Of a stretch of DNA of 45,789 nt, positions 17,206 through 27,618 are shown in pieces. Position 1 is the first letter of the stretch; every line of letters begins with the position of its first letter. Under the pieces are notes generated by a model. It had not been told where the DNA came from and did no database searches. It worked only from the letters and a program-made list of their open reading frames with translations. Source of the stretch: Desulfosarcina cetonica JCM 12296 (GTDB lineage Bacteria > Desulfobacterota > Desulfobacteria > Desulfobacterales > Desulfosarcinaceae); the NCBI RefSeq assembly GCF_001311845.1, contig NZ_BBCC01000032.1, forward strand, positions 1-45,789, read 5' to 3'. Position numbers and translations under genes: made by a program.

Positions 17206-18365
17206 TCAGGCGGTCCGTTTGGGGAAACAAAAGATCAGGGGGATGGCCAGCAAAGGCAGGAATGCCACGCCCTGCAACACGGTCTCGACCGAGGTGATAT
17301 CGGCCAGTTTGCCCACAATTGGCGCTACGGCACCCCCCAAACCATAGGCCAGGCCCATCATCAGGCTGGAGACCATGGAGCGGCCGCCGGGGGCCAGGTC
17401 CTGGGCCAGGGTGACGCCCAGGGGCAGGGTGGCCAGGACGAAAAAGCCGGCCGCAGCGATACCCGCATAGACCCACGATCCGGGCAGTGCCAGCATTCCC
17501 AGAAGGACCGGCGTCATCAAGAGATGGGCCAACAGGAAGATCGGCCGGCTGCCCACCCGATCCGCCAGGTAGCCGGACAAGAGGCCGCTGATCGTGCCGG
17601 CGAGGGTGAACAGGGTGATCATGGCACCTCCTGAAACCAGTGAGTACCCCCGCTTGACCAACAGAACAGGCATGAAGGTCATGAACGACTGACCCACAAT
17701 GGCCCGCAGAACCATGACCAGCCAAATCAGGAAAATGGCCCGCCAGACCTTGCCGAACTGATTTTTCAACGTTCCGATGAAACCCGTGTCAGCCATGCCT
17801 TCGCTTTGCGGGGCGGGGACGATGTGCCAAAGATAAAGCAGCACCAACAGGCCGAATGCCATGGTCGCCGGCATGGCGCCAAGGCCCCACAGGGAGACGA
17901 TGGTGGTGATGCAGAAGGGGCCCACGGCAAAGGCCAGGGTGCCGCCGGTGTTGAACACCGACATGCTGAAGCTCTTGCGCGTTCCTGCGTAAAGCGGAAC
18001 CATGCCGGCTACGGAAGGGTGGAAAAGGGACGAACCGATGGATCCCAGGCCGATGAACACCAGCAGCGCCCAGTAATTCCCGCAATGCCGGAAAGGGGGA
18101 TGAATACCACGGCCATCAACAGCCCCCCGAGGATGATCATTCGCCCCTGGTAGCGGTCGGCCATGTAACCGGCGACCGGTTGGACGATGAAGGCCAGAAA
18201 CCGGTTGATGCCGGCGATCAGCCCCACCTCGGCGAGGCTGAGGTTGAGTTTGGCCATGAAGGCGGGAAACAGGGGCGTGGTAAAGGAACTGTAAAAATCG
18301 CCGGTGAAATGGACCAGCGTCAGGGCGAATAAAATCTTAACACTTGAATGCTGGCGTTCGTTCAT
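17206..18365 (-). CDS. MFS transporter, fosmidomycin-resistance (Fsr)-like (frameshifted)
   Basis: Two frames join at a CCC run (18079-18081). Adding one base gives a 386-residue protein with 'GIAGNYWALLVFIGLGSIG' across the joint. It has about twelve hydrophobic helices; the first half carries 'HFTGDFYSSFTTPLFPAF' and 'AGYMADRYQGR' (the MFS loop 2-3 motif), and 'SGLLSGYLADRVGSRP' repeats the motif in the second half. 'GSIGSSLFHPSVAGMV' fits the Fsr-like group. It is probably a drug or metabolite exporter, though the substrate cannot be read from the sequence. It is divergent from the phosphate operon. Confidence 0.85.
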
Positions 18366-18568
18366 GGGGTATGTCGTTTCCCGGATGGGGGCTGGATCGC
18401 AATGGAAGCCCTTGCGGATACAGGCGAATGAACGGATCATCGGCACGGTTGCCGGTGGCTCCTGAAAAAAGCGGCATCCTAAGCAAGACCGACGGCAAGG
18501 TCAATAGCAATCCCAAGCCTGGCGATAAAAATGAATTTTCCATGGGCTCATCAAAAACTCACCCAATG

Positions 18569-18696
18569 CTAACCGAATCCTAACAATCGGATTCTAATTT
18601 GCACTCACTGAGTTTGTTAGGATTTGTCGTGAAAATGAAGGGTTAATGAAAATCTAACCGAATCCTAACAAGAATCTAACAATTGGCGCGTAGCAT
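18569..18696 (+). promoter_or_regulatory. PhoB-type direct repeats and promoter of the pst operon
   Basis: CTAAC occurs at 18654, 18665 and 18676, an exact 11-bp period as in Pho boxes (E. coli CTGTCAT repeats are also 11 bp apart). A second pair with the same spacing starts at 18569 and 18580, and an inverted GTTAG lies at 18616. TAGCAT at 18691-18696 is a candidate -10 hexamer ten bases after the last repeat, the distance found in PhoB-activated promoters that lack a -35. The pstS start is 31 bp further on. The rest of 18366-18568 shows no gene. Confidence 0.7.
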
Positions 18697-18727
18697 CAAC
18701 AAACGATTCAACGAAGGAGAGAGACCC

Positions 18728-19546
18728 ATGAAGAAGCTGTTTCGCATGATTGCAACCACCGGCGCGGCCCTCGCCCTTTGCGCGACCACGGCCATCGCGG
18801 GGAATCTGGTGATCAAGGGCTCGACCACGGTGCTGCCCATTTCCCAGATCGCCGTGGAGGCGTACATGAAAGCCCACCCGGACGTGAACATCTCCCTGTC
18901 CGGTGGCGGTTCGAGTAACGGTATCAAAGCCCTCATCGACGGGTCCACCGATATCGCCAACGCCTCCCGCTTCATCAAGGAAAAGGAAGTTGACATGGCC
19001 TTGAAAAAGGGCGTCTATCCGGTCCCCTTTGCCGTGGCCTACGACTCGATCATCCCCATCGTGCATCCCAGCAACACCCTGACCAACATCACCCGCGCGC
19101 AGCTCAAGGACATCTACATGGGCAAGATTACCAATTATAAAGAGATCGGTGGGCCGGATCTGAAGATCGTCATCTGTTCCCGGGATACCTCCTCCGGTAC
19201 CTATGAGACCTGGGAAGGCAAGGTCATGCAAAAGGAACGCGTCACCCCGGCCGCCCAGGTCATGGCCTCCAACGGCGCCATTGTCCAGGCTGTGTCGGAC
19301 AACAAATTCGCCATCGGTTACATCGGCATCGGTTATCTCAACGCCAAGGTCAAGGCCCTCAAGGTTGACGGCGTGGAAGGCACCAAGGAGAGCACCCTCA
19401 ACGGCACCTTTCCCATCAGCCGCCCCTTGTTCATGTTCACCAATGGCTGGCCCACCGGTGATACGCTGAATTTTGTCAACTACATGCTGAATCCGGCGAC
19501 GGGTCAAAAGTATGTTGCCGAGGCCGGATACGTGCCACTGTACTAA
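18728..19546 (+). CDS. pstS: Phosphate ABC transporter substrate-binding protein
   Basis: 272 residues from ATG at 18728, preceded by AAGGAGAG. The signal peptide ends near AIAGN. The mature protein begins 'LVIKGSTTVLPI' with the Ser/Thr that contacts phosphate, then 'LSGGGSSNGIKALIDGSTDIANASR' spread over strand-helix units and 'SRDTSSGTYETWE', all typical of PstS-like proteins. It binds periplasmic phosphate for the PstCAB permease. It is the first gene of the operon, behind PhoB-type repeats. A hairpin after its stop may favour higher PstS than permease output. Confidence 0.95.
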   Translation: MKKLFRMIATTGAALALCATTAIAGNLVIKGSTTVLPISQIAVEAYMKAHPDVNISLSGGGSSNGIKALIDGSTDIANASRFIKEKEVDMALKKGVYPVPFAVAYDSIIPIVHPSNTLTNITRAQLKDIYMGKITNYKEIGGPDLKIVICSRDTSSGTYETWEGKVMQKERVTPAAQVMASNGAIVQAVSDNKFAIGYIGIGYLNAKVKALKVDGVEGTKESTLNGTFPISRPLFMFTNGWPTGDTLNFVNYMLNPATGQKYVAEAGYVPLY

Positions 19547-19589
19547 TCGACGGCTCCCGAGCCGCGTGGCGCGTGCTTGGATTCGTCAT

Positions 19590-19622
19590 CACAGTCCGCC
19601 GGTGCGATGCCGGCGGACTGTG
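19590..19622 (+). terminator. Hairpin in the pstS-pstC gap
   Basis: CACAGTCCGCCGG (19590-19602) and CCGGCGGACTGTG (19610-19622) form a perfect 13-bp stem with a 7-nt loop. It is followed only by a weak T-rich stretch, so partial termination or protection of the pstS 3' end is more likely than full termination, as the downstream genes clearly belong to the same system. Confidence 0.55.
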
Positions 19623-19674
19623 TGCTTTCCCGATGATCTAACGCCTTTTTTTTAACCCACAGGCAGGAATCCCG

Positions 19675-20565
19675 ATGGCCAACCGCCAGACCACCGAACG
19701 TACCATGCGGGGGCTCTTTTTCGTGATTGCCACCGCATCCATCGGCATCCTTTTTCTGATCATGCTTTTTCTTTTCAGAGAGGGGCTGCCCATCTTCAAG
19801 ACTGTTTCGGTCAAAGACTTCATTTTTGGCAAGTACTGGTATCCCACTTCCGATCCGCCCGATTTCGGCATTTTCTCCCTGATCGTCGCATCCGTTGCGG
19901 TAACGGCTGTTTCCGGTGCCATGGCCGTCCCCCTGGGCGTGATGACGGCGATCTACCTTTCCGAAATCGCCATGCCGCGGGTGAGTCAGATCGTCAAACC
20001 GGTGGTCGAGCTCCTGGCGGCCCTGCCGTCGGTGGTGATCGGATTTTTCGGCATGGTCTTGGTGGCGCCCTTTCTGCAGCGGGTCTTCGATCTTCCCACC
20101 GGCCTGAACCTGTTCAACGCATCGCTGATGCTGGCCTTCATGTCCATTCCGACCATCTGCAGTATTTCCGAGGATGCCATCCATAGCGTGCCGGGTGCCT
20201 TGCGTGAAGCCTCGGTGGCCTTGGGCGCCACCCAATTGCAGACCATCGTGCGCGTGGTGGTGCCGGCTTCCCTGTCGGGGATCAGCACGGCCGTCATTCT
20301 CGGACTCTCGCGCGCCGTCGGCGAAACCATGGTGGTGCTGATGGTTGCCGGTGGTGCCGCCATGCTGCCCGGCTCCCTATTCGATCCGGTGCGACCCATG
20401 CCGGCCAGTATCGCCGCCGAAATGGCCGAGGCACCCATCGGCAGTGAGCACTACTACGCCCTGTTCGCCACCGGTATCGTGCTTTTCTTTTTTACCTTGC
20501 TCTTCAATATCGTTGCGGACACCATCGCCCACCGCTATGCCCAGGTGGGAGAGGCTTCTTTATGA
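19675..20565 (+). CDS. pstC: Phosphate ABC transporter permease
   Basis: 296 residues; AGGAA precedes the ATG. Six hydrophobic helices, with 'GAMAVPLGVMTAIYLSEIA' and the permease EAA-type loop 'GALREASVALGATQLQTIVRVVVPASLSGI' read in pieces. It forms the inner-membrane channel with PstA. Its stop overlaps the pstA start by four bases (ATGA), showing translational coupling. Confidence 0.94.
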   Translation: MANRQTTERTMRGLFFVIATASIGILFLIMLFLFREGLPIFKTVSVKDFIFGKYWYPTSDPPDFGIFSLIVASVAVTAVSGAMAVPLGVMTAIYLSEIAMPRVSQIVKPVVELLAALPSVVIGFFGMVLVAPFLQRVFDLPTGLNLFNASLMLAFMSIPTICSISEDAIHSVPGALREASVALGATQLQTIVRVVVPASLSGISTAVILGLSRAVGETMVVLMVAGGAAMLPGSLFDPVRPMPASIAAEMAEAPIGSEHYYALFATGIVLFFFTLLFNIVADTIAHRYAQVGEASL

Positions 20566-21545
20566 TGAAATCGCTCCCGGTTTCCGATATGACAGAAAAA
20601 AACACGGTCGGCGAGACGATCGCCGCGCCGAAGGTACAGGCCGTATCCATGCCAACCGCCCATGACCGCTTTCCGGGGGTCAGCCCGGCCTACGACAGAC
20701 GCCGCCGGCTGGTCCAAAACATTTTCTTCGGGCTTTTCCGGGGCGCTGCCGCGATCAACGGGATTGCCCTGTTGGTGATTATCTATTTCATGGTGGCCAA
20801 TGGCTGGCGCGCCATCAGTTGGGACTTTCTCACCCAACCCCCCATGGACTCCATGACCAAAGGCGGGATCCTGCCCTGTATCGTGGGCACCCTCTGTCTG
20901 AGCATCGGGGCCATCGTCGTGGCCCTGCCCATTGGCATCGCCTCGGCCATCTACTTGAAGGAGTATGCCCGGCCGGGCAAGGTGGTGCGGCTGATCCGCC
21001 TGGGGATCAACAATCTGGCCGGCGTTCCGTCGGTGGTCTTCGGCCTGTTCGGCCTGGCCTTTTTCGTGGTCATTCTCAAAATGGGCGTGAGCATCGCTGC
21101 CGGGGCCCTGACCCTGGGGGCCATGTCCCTGCCGGTGATCATCGGTTCCACCGAAGAGGCCCTGAAATCGGTGCCCGACACCTATCGCGAGGCTTCCCTG
21201 GGGCTGGGGGCGACCAAGTGGCAGACCATCTGGCGGGTGGTCCTGCCCTCGGCCATGCCGGGCATCCTCACCGGCGCCATCCTGGGCATCAGCCGGGCCG
21301 CCGGTGAAACGGCGCCGATCATGTTTACCGGCGCGGTTTTCTTCACCCCCAAACTGCCGACCTCCATTTTCAACGAAGTCATGGCCCTGCCGTACCACAT
21401 CTACGTTCTGGCCACCGCCGGAACGGCCATCGAGAAGACGCGCCATCTGCAATATGGCACCGCCATCGTGCTGATCGTCCTGGTGCTGGGGATGAATCTC
21501 TTGGCCATCATCTGGCGTGCCCGGTTGCGCAAGAAACTGCAATGA
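20562..21545 (+). CDS. pstA: Phosphate ABC transporter permease
   Basis: 327 residues. The first 60 or so are a polar cytoplasmic extension, then six membrane helices with 'PIGIASAIYLKEYA' and the EAA loop 'DTYREASLGLGATKWQTIWRVVLP' in pieces. It pairs with PstC. The ATG overlaps the pstC stop; a second ATG directly follows. The extension is longer than in E. coli PstA, so an internal start is possible, although the overlap supports this one. Confidence 0.93.
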   Translation: MMKSLPVSDMTEKNTVGETIAAPKVQAVSMPTAHDRFPGVSPAYDRRRRLVQNIFFGLFRGAAAINGIALLVIIYFMVANGWRAISWDFLTQPPMDSMTKGGILPCIVGTLCLSIGAIVVALPIGIASAIYLKEYARPGKVVRLIRLGINNLAGVPSVVFGLFGLAFFVVILKMGVSIAAGALTLGAMSLPVIIGSTEEALKSVPDTYREASLGLGATKWQTIWRVVLPSAMPGILTGAILGISRAAGETAPIMFTGAVFFTPKLPTSIFNEVMALPYHIYVLATAGTAIEKTRHLQYGTAIVLIVLVLGMNLLAIIWRARLRKKLQ

Positions 21546-21645
21546 CTTATGAATTCAGCGTCAGTGCCGTTGAAACGACTTTTCCTCAATCCTCATTTCG
21601 GGTAGGATGCATGTGATGAATCATCCTGAACAACAGGAAGCTCCC

Positions 21646-22407
21646 ATGGACACGGAAATAAAGATGTCTGCCCAGGACCTTGACTTCTACTACGGTGAAT
21701 TCAAGGCTCTGCACAGTATCAACATGAACTTCAGTCCTTGCCAGGTGACCGCCTTGATCGGTCCCTCGGGTTGTGGCAAGAGCACCTTTCTGCGCTGTCT
21801 CAACCGCATGAACGACCTGATTCCGATCAGTCGCGTGGAGGGTCGCATTACCCTGGACGGTGAAAATATCTACGCTTCCGATGTGGATGTGGTGATGCTA
21901 CGGCGCAAGGTGGGCATGGTTTTTCAAAAACCCAACCCCTTTCCCAAATCCATTTTTGACAACGTGGCCTACGGTTTGTGGGTCAACGGCATCAAGGACA
22001 AAGTCTTTGTGCAGGAACGGGTCGAGGAGAGTCTCAAACAAGCCGCTATCTGGGATGAGGTCAAGGATCGGTTGCAGGCATCGGCCCTGGGACTTTCCGG
22101 TGGTCAGCAGCAGCGTTTGTGCATTGCCCGCGCCCTGGCGGTCAAACCGGAAGTGGTGCTCATGGATGAGCCGGCCTCGGCACTCGATCCCATTGCCACC
22201 CAGAAAATCGAGGAGCTCATTCATCAACTCAAGGAGACCTACACGATCATTATCGTCACCCACAACATGCAGCAGGCTGCGCGAGTTTCCGACGTGACGG
22301 CGTTTTTCTACATGGGCAAGCTGATCGAAGCCGGCGAGACCGACTTGATTTTTACCCGACCCAAGAAAAAGCAGACCGAAGATTACATTACCGGCCGTTT
22401 CGGTTGA
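21646..22407 (+). CDS. pstB: Phosphate ABC transporter ATP-binding protein
   Basis: 253 residues from ATG 21646, chosen because AGGAA lies seven bases upstream; ATGs at 21607 and 21616 would add 10-13 residues. It has Walker A 'GPSGCGKST' (about 39-47), '[11 protein letters not shown]' (Q-loop, PstB-specific), the signature 'LSGGQQQR', Walker B '[13 protein letters not shown]' and the switch His in 'IVTHNMQQA'. It drives phosphate import through PstCA. Confidence 0.96.
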   Translation: MDTEIKMSAQDLDFYYGEFKALHSINMNFSPCQVTALIGPSGCGKSTFLRCLNRMNDLIPISRVEGRITLDGENIYASDVDVVMLRRKVGMVFQKPNPFPKSIFDNVAYGLWVNGIKDKVFVQERVEESLKQAAIWDEVKDRLQASALGLSGGQQQRLCIARALAVKPEVVLMDEPASALDPIATQKIEELIHQLKETYTIIIVTHNMQQAARVSDVTAFFYMGKLIEAGETDLIFTRPKKKQTEDYITGRFG

Positions 22408-22477
22408 TCAACGGAACATTTGCACGCGCTCTTCGGGGCAGCGCGGGAACACCCCTTATTTACAAAAGGATATTCAG

Positions 22478-23140
22478 GTGGTGAAACATTTTCAAAGAGA
22501 ACTGGATAAAGTCAAAAAAATGATCCTGACCCTGGGGGCGTTGGTCGAGCAGGGCGTGCATCGCATCAAGACCGCCATCGAAGAACGCGACATGACCTTG
22601 GCCAAGGAGATCATTCACAACGACCATCAGGTTGACGAGATGGAAGTGGAAATCGAGGAGGAGTGCCTCAAGATTATTGCGTTGCACCAGCCCGTGGCCG
22701 CCGATCTGCGGTTTTTGATTGCCGTGGTCAAGATCAACAACGACCTGGAACGGATTGGCGACCAGGTGGTCAACATCGCCCAGCGGGTGCTTCACATCGC
22801 CAAACGACCGGTGGCGCCCTACCAATTTGACTACTCGGTGATGGCTGAAAAAGCCGAGAGCATGTTGCGCATGAGCCTGGATAGCCTGGTGAATCAGGAT
22901 CTCGACCTGGCCATCAAGGTGCTGCACCTGGACGACGAGGTGGACAAGCTCAAGAACGAGGCCTACGACCGCATCAAGCAGGCCATGGCCGACGGGGCCA
23001 GCGAAGATATCGGCTACATGATCAACCTGCTGCTCATCTCGCGGCATATCGAGCGGCTGGCCGACCATGCCACCAATATCGCCGAAGAGGTGATTTACAT
23101 GATCGAGGGTGAGATCGTCCGTCACGGAAAGTTCGATTGA
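22478..23140 (+). CDS. phoU: Phosphate-signalling protein
   Basis: 220 residues from GTG 22478 (AAGGA upstream). It consists of two repeated three-helix bundles, each carrying the E/D-x3-D-x5-N metal-cluster pattern: 'INNDLERIGDQVVNIA' and 'ISRHIERLADHATNIAEE'. PhoU links the Pst transporter to PhoR and keeps the regulon off when phosphate is plentiful. A small hairpin (CGCGCT 22425-22430 / AGCGCG 22440-22445) lies in the pstB-phoU gap. Confidence 0.95.
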   Translation: MVKHFQRELDKVKKMILTLGALVEQGVHRIKTAIEERDMTLAKEIIHNDHQVDEMEVEIEEECLKIIALHQPVAADLRFLIAVVKINNDLERIGDQVVNIAQRVLHIAKRPVAPYQFDYSVMAEKAESMLRMSLDSLVNQDLDLAIKVLHLDDEVDKLKNEAYDRIKQAMADGASEDIGYMINLLLISRHIERLADHATNIAEEVIYMIEGEIVRHGKFD

Positions 23141-23189
23141 CGGGCTGGCGATCCTTCCAATTACCATTTTGCATACGGACCGTGGTCCC

Positions 23190-23878
23190 ATGAAAAAAGA
23201 AAAAATTCTGGTGGTGGACGACGAAGAGGACATCCTCGAACTGGTCCGCTATAATCTGGCCCGTGAGGCTACGCGGTGGCTTGCGCGGCTTCCGGGGAGG
23301 AGGCCCTTAAGGCGGCCGAATCCGAAGCAGTGGATCTGATCGTTCTCGACCTGATGTTACCCGGCATCGACGGCCTGGAGGTGGCCCGGCGACTGCGCCA
23401 GAACCCCGCCACCAAAGAGACGCCCATCGTCATGCTGACGGCCAAGGGTGAAGAGGCCGATGTGGTCGCCGGACTGGAATTGGGGGCCGACGATTATGTG
23501 ACCAAACCTTTTTCCCCCCGCATTCTGATCGCACGCATGCGGGCGGTTATCCGCCGGCGCAGCGGAATCGGCGAGAGCGACGGTGAGGTCCTGCAAGTCC
23601 GGGAACTCTCCATCCATCCGGGGCGCCGCCATGTAACGGCCAATGGAAAATCGTTGGATCTCACCTATACCGAGTTCCAGGTGCTCTATTTTCTGGCCCG
23701 GCGGCCAGGTTGGGTCTTTACCCGTACCCAGATCGTCGACGCGGTTCGCGGTGATGACTATCCGGTGACCGATCGTAGCGTGGATGTCCAAATCGTGGGC
23801 TTGAGAAGGAAGCTGGGCCCCTTGGGATGCTATATCGAGACGGTGCGCGGGGTGGGATACCGGTTTATCGAAACCTGA
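23190..23878 (+). CDS. phoB: Phosphate response regulator (frameshifted)
   Basis: The frame breaks near 23268. Adding one G in 'gagg|cta' gives 'REGYAVACAASGEEALKAA' and a 229-residue protein, the normal PhoB length. The receiver has 'VVDDEEDI', phosphoacceptor Asp in 'LIVLDLMLPGIDG' and Lys in 'DYVTKPFSPR'; the C-terminal winged helix (about 130-228) is OmpR-type with 'LTYTEFQVLYFLARRPGWVFTR' and 'TVRGVGYRF'. It should bind the CTAAC repeats upstream of pstS. The ATG has a poor ribosome site and lies 49 bp after phoU. Confidence 0.9.
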
Positions 23879-23978
23879 GAGACTTTTCAAACCGCCTCTG
23901 AGAAAATATTTGCTTTTCCGCTGCCAGTGGGTTGCGCCATTTTTCCAGGCAAGCCTGCCCTTTGACAACCCTTGATCG

Positions 23979-25769
23979 ATGCCCATGAATATGAAAAAAC
24001 GTCTCATCTATAAGCTTTTCCCCTCTTATCTGGTGATCACCCTGCTATCCCTTTTTGCGGTCAGCTGGTATGCGCTCAGCTTTACGCGGCAGTTTTACCT
24101 GGAGCGTACCCGGGCCGACCTGGAGGTCAGCGGGCGGATGCTGGAGAAGCAGGTGCGTCACCTGCTGGTCCCGCTGGACGCCGCGGCCCTCGACCAACTG
24201 TGCAAGGATGTTGCCGGAGAAACGGTTACCCGGGTGACCGTGATCCTGCCCGATGGCCGCGTGGTTGCGGACTCCGACGAATCCCCGGACAACATGGCCA
24301 ATCACCTGGATCGCGAGGAGATCCGGGATGCCTTCCGGGGAAATGTGGGCATGCGCATCCGTTACAGTGACACCCTGCAGCGCAACATGATGTATGTGGC
24401 CATGCCGCTGTATGTCGGTGAGAAACTGGCCGGCGTGCTGCGCACCTCCATTCCGGTGACCGCCATCGACGAGCGTATCGGGTCGATTCGCTTCCGCATC
24501 GCCATCGGCGCCCTTTTGGTGGCGCTAATGGCTTCGGTGGTGAGCTGGTATGTGTCCAAACGGATCACCGCGCCGATCGAGCGCATGCGCGAAGGCGCCC
24601 GGCATTTTGCCGAGGGCGACTTGGCCCATCGGCTGCTCCTTCCCCAGACGCGGGAGTTTTCCGGCCTGGCCGAAACCATGAACCAGATGGCCGTGCAGCT
24701 TCAGCAGCGCCTGGAAGAGATCACCAATCAACGCAGGACCACCGAAGCCGTACTTTCCAGCATGCGCGAAGGCGTTATCGCCACGGATTTGGACCAACGG
24801 GTGATCAGCATCAACCCGGCCGCCGCCAGAATGTTCAATGCGTCCATGCCGGCGGTCACCGGCCGTAGCGTTTTGGAGGTGATCCGCAACCACGATTTCC
24901 AGACCTTGATGGATCGCTGTCTGGCAACCGGTGAGACGCTGGAGGGCGATATCGTCTACCACCAGAACGGGGAGCGGACCATCAACGTGGTCTTGACGCC
25001 GCTCATGGATGTGGCGTCCAAGCGGATCGGCGGGTTGGTGGTGATCAACGATGTGTCCCAATTGCGACGACTGGAAAACATGCGTCGGGATTTTGCCGCC
25101 TCGGTGTCCCACGAGATCAAGACGCCCCTGACCGCCATCAAGGGCTTTGTGGAGACCCTGTCTACCGGGACCCTGGAGGATCGCGAGGAGACCCGGCGTT
25201 TTCTCGATATCATCGAAAAACATGTCAACCGTCTGGCGGCCATCATCGAAGAACTGATGCAACTGTCGCGGATCGAACGCGACGACGAAATCCAGCAGAT
25301 CGGCATGGAGCACTGCCGTATTGCCGATGTCCTCAACACGGCCATCCATCTTTGTAAGGAGGCCAGCCAGGAGAAAGGGATCGCGGTCCGCCTTTCGTGC
25401 GAGGCGGATTTGAGCGGCTATTTCGATGCCACCCTTTTGGAGCAGGCGGCGGTCAACCTGCTTGACAATGCCATCAAGTACAGCCCCGAAGACAGCGTGA
25501 TTCTCATTGAGGCGCTAAAGAGCACGGGCGAGATCGAGATCCGCTTCAAAGACCAGGGCATCGGGATCGCCAAAAAGCATCTGTCCCGCCTTTTCGAGCG
25601 GTTCTACCGGGTGGACAAGGCGCGCAGCCGCAAGCTCGGGGGAACCGGCCTGGGGCTTGCCATCGTCAAGCACATCGCCCAGGCCCACGGCGGCACGATT
25701 ACCGTGGAGAGCGAGCTGGAACGGGGCAGCACCTTCACCCTGCACCTTCCCCTAAGTGACGCGACGTGA
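23979..25769 (+). CDS. phoR: Phosphate regulon sensor histidine kinase
   Basis: About 596 residues; starts at 23979, 23985 and 23991 are equally possible as no ribosome site decides. Order: TM1 (about 13-33), a periplasmic Cache-like domain (about 35-170), TM2 near 175-195, HAMP, PAS (about 260-370), HisKA with 'SVSHEIKTPLTAIKGFVETL' (phosphoacceptor His) and a HATPase with 'NLLDNAIKYS', 'DQGIGI' and 'GTGLGLAIVKHI'. This is the large PhoR type of non-enteric bacteria, with its own extracytoplasmic sensor in addition to the Pst/PhoU input. It is the last gene of the regulon. Confidence 0.93.
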   Translation: MPMNMKKRLIYKLFPSYLVITLLSLFAVSWYALSFTRQFYLERTRADLEVSGRMLEKQVRHLLVPLDAAALDQLCKDVAGETVTRVTVILPDGRVVADSDESPDNMANHLDREEIRDAFRGNVGMRIRYSDTLQRNMMYVAMPLYVGEKLAGVLRTSIPVTAIDERIGSIRFRIAIGALLVALMASVVSWYVSKRITAPIERMREGARHFAEGDLAHRLLLPQTREFSGLAETMNQMAVQLQQRLEEITNQRRTTEAVLSSMREGVIATDLDQRVISINPAAARMFNASMPAVTGRSVLEVIRNHDFQTLMDRCLATGETLEGDIVYHQNGERTINVVLTPLMDVASKRIGGLVVINDVSQLRRLENMRRDFAASVSHEIKTPLTAIKGFVETLSTGTLEDREETRRFLDIIEKHVNRLAAIIEELMQLSRIERDDEIQQIGMEHCRIADVLNTAIHLCKEASQEKGIAVRLSCEADLSGYFDATLLEQAAVNLLDNAIKYSPEDSVILIEALKSTGEIEIRFKDQGIGIAKKHLSRLFERFYRVDKARSRKLGGTGLGLAIVKHIAQAHGGTITVESELERGSTFTLHLPLSDAT

Positions 25770-25803
25770 TCCCGATATCTGTCGCAATGACCGATCGACA
25801 GGG

Positions 25804-27227
25804 TCAACTGTTCCCGGTTGTAGAATGGCGGTTTTCAGCCTTGAGCGTGTGTGACGGGCTCACCGCAAAGGGAACGTTGGCCGTCCCCACATGTCCGTTT
25901 TCATCCAGCACATAGACAAACAGACGATATTCCCCGGATTGCGCGGGGGCGCTGAGTTCGAGCATGGGCCGCTTCCCGTCGGTGATGTTTTCAAGCACGT
26001 CGGGACGCGGTTCATACGATCCGCCCCTGCCGAGCACCGACGGTTCCGTCATCAATTCCCAGACATAGCGCAGGTTGTCATTATCGGGGTCTGCGGCCGC
26101 CACCCGGGCGACGAACGCTTCTCCCGGCATGAGCGTGATATCACTATCCGCCGTGGTATCGTTGATGGTCATGGCCGCCACAAAGGGTGCCCGATTGGCC
26201 GGCCACAGACCGGACCAGTTGAAGTGCATGGCGTCGACCGTGGGGCAGGCGACGGCAAGCGGGTCGTCACCGGGCAGATTTTCGATGAACATGCTGTACC
26301 AGGTGGGGGTGCGCTCCTGTTTCTGGCCCCACAGGAAGACGTAGGAACCGATGCAGCGGTCACGGTTGCTTAAAATATTTTCCCGGTAGCGTTTGATATG
26401 ATATTCGACCTTTTTTGCACTGGCCGGTTCGATGGGCCGTCCCCAATCGGTCCGCCTGACCTCCCAGTGGCCGTTCACCCCCCATTCGGTGACGATATAG
26501 GGGCCTTGGTAGGCGGTTGTATCGATCATGGCACGGACATCGGAAAGGGTGCCGTAGGCATTGATGCCGACGGCGTCCAGGGTCGGGGCGTAGGCGGCGA
26601 TGTTTTCCAGTGCCTGGCGGCCAGAGGCGATGACACTGATCACCGGATGATGGGGATCCCGGCGTTTGATCAATTGGGCCAGTTCATCGACAAACCGCCA
26701 GGCCTCGGGGGTATCGGCGCCCTGCAGATTGATCTCGTTGCCCAGGGCCCACATGAGCAGTGCCGGATGGTTGCGGTGCGCCGCCAGCAGCCGGCTCAGG
26801 TCGTCCCGTTTGCGTTGCCGGTAGGCCGGATCCCGGTAATCCGAGGATCGTGGGAAAGCCAGATGCCCACCATGACGGTCATGTCCAGCCCCTGGGCACG
26901 ATCCAGGATACTGCCGGCTTGCCGTGCGTTCCAGGTGCGGATCGAATTGGCGCCGGCATCGGCGGCCATGGCCAAATGTTTTTGGCCGCCGATGCCTTTG
27001 ATGTAGTAGGGCTCGCCGGCGCGATAGAGCTGAAACCCGGCTTCCTCGCAGCGGATGGATACGGGAACGGCCGTGGTGCCTGCCGCCGCGATGTCGGCCG
27101 GCTGCATTCCGCGTGACGGCAGGAGTCCGGAATCCGACCCGAAACACGGGGCGGCGGCCCGTCCGAAAATGAACAGGGTTAAGGCCAGCGTTACAAAAAG
27201 ACGTTGTTTTTTAGGGGCAAGGTGCAT
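25804..27227 (-). CDS. Secreted clan-A glycoside hydrolase, GH2-like (frameshifted)
   Basis: Two frames join near 26848 when one base is added, giving 474 residues from ATG 27227. An N-terminal signal peptide ('LFVTLALTLFIFG') precedes a TIM barrel with 'PYYIKGIGGQKHL', acid/base 'WALGNEIN' and nucleophile 'IVTEWGVNGHW', the GH2/GH5-type Asn-Glu and Glu pair. The last 130 residues ('MPGEAFVARVAAADPDNDNLRYVWEL', 'GEYRLFVYVLDENGHVGTANVPF') form an Ig/PKD-like domain. It is divergent from the GH17-GT2 glucan synthase and may trim or remodel the same polymer; the substrate is unproven. Confidence 0.8.
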
Positions 27228-27618
27228 AAAGATCATCCCTGAACCTCGCGACAATGAGGTCGTCATGGAACCTGTGTTCGTTCCGGTTTACCGATTCACC
27301 GAGCTGGGAGCGAACCGCTCTCGGCTTGCTCAAGAGGGTTATCGATCATCGTTCGAAGGACTTGAGGGACGTATCGACGGGTGCTGGCTTGCCGGGCGAG
27401 GCTCGGATGCAGGTTGGGTGGAATATTGAGGAGGTTGGATTGAACGATGCCTTTCGGGTCGCGCCGTCAGGTGCGCCCTGCTGCGCGGATTGCGCCCCCA
27501 TGGCTTCTGGGCGCGATCACCGTTTCGTGATGACGGCAGATCTCTTGCGGATTCAGGATGCAGGCGGGTTTTTCGGAGGATTTTGGCGGTTGTCGGCAAG
27601 GCGTGAGGTGCGGCAGGC
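27228..27618. other. Divergent promoter region of two carbohydrate genes
   Basis: It lies between the minus-strand glycosidase and the plus-strand glucan synthase. Open frames here lack ribosome sites and domains. One operator-like inverted repeat is seen: ATCAC (27516-27520), six bases, GTGAT (27527-27531). No further structure. Confidence 0.45.
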
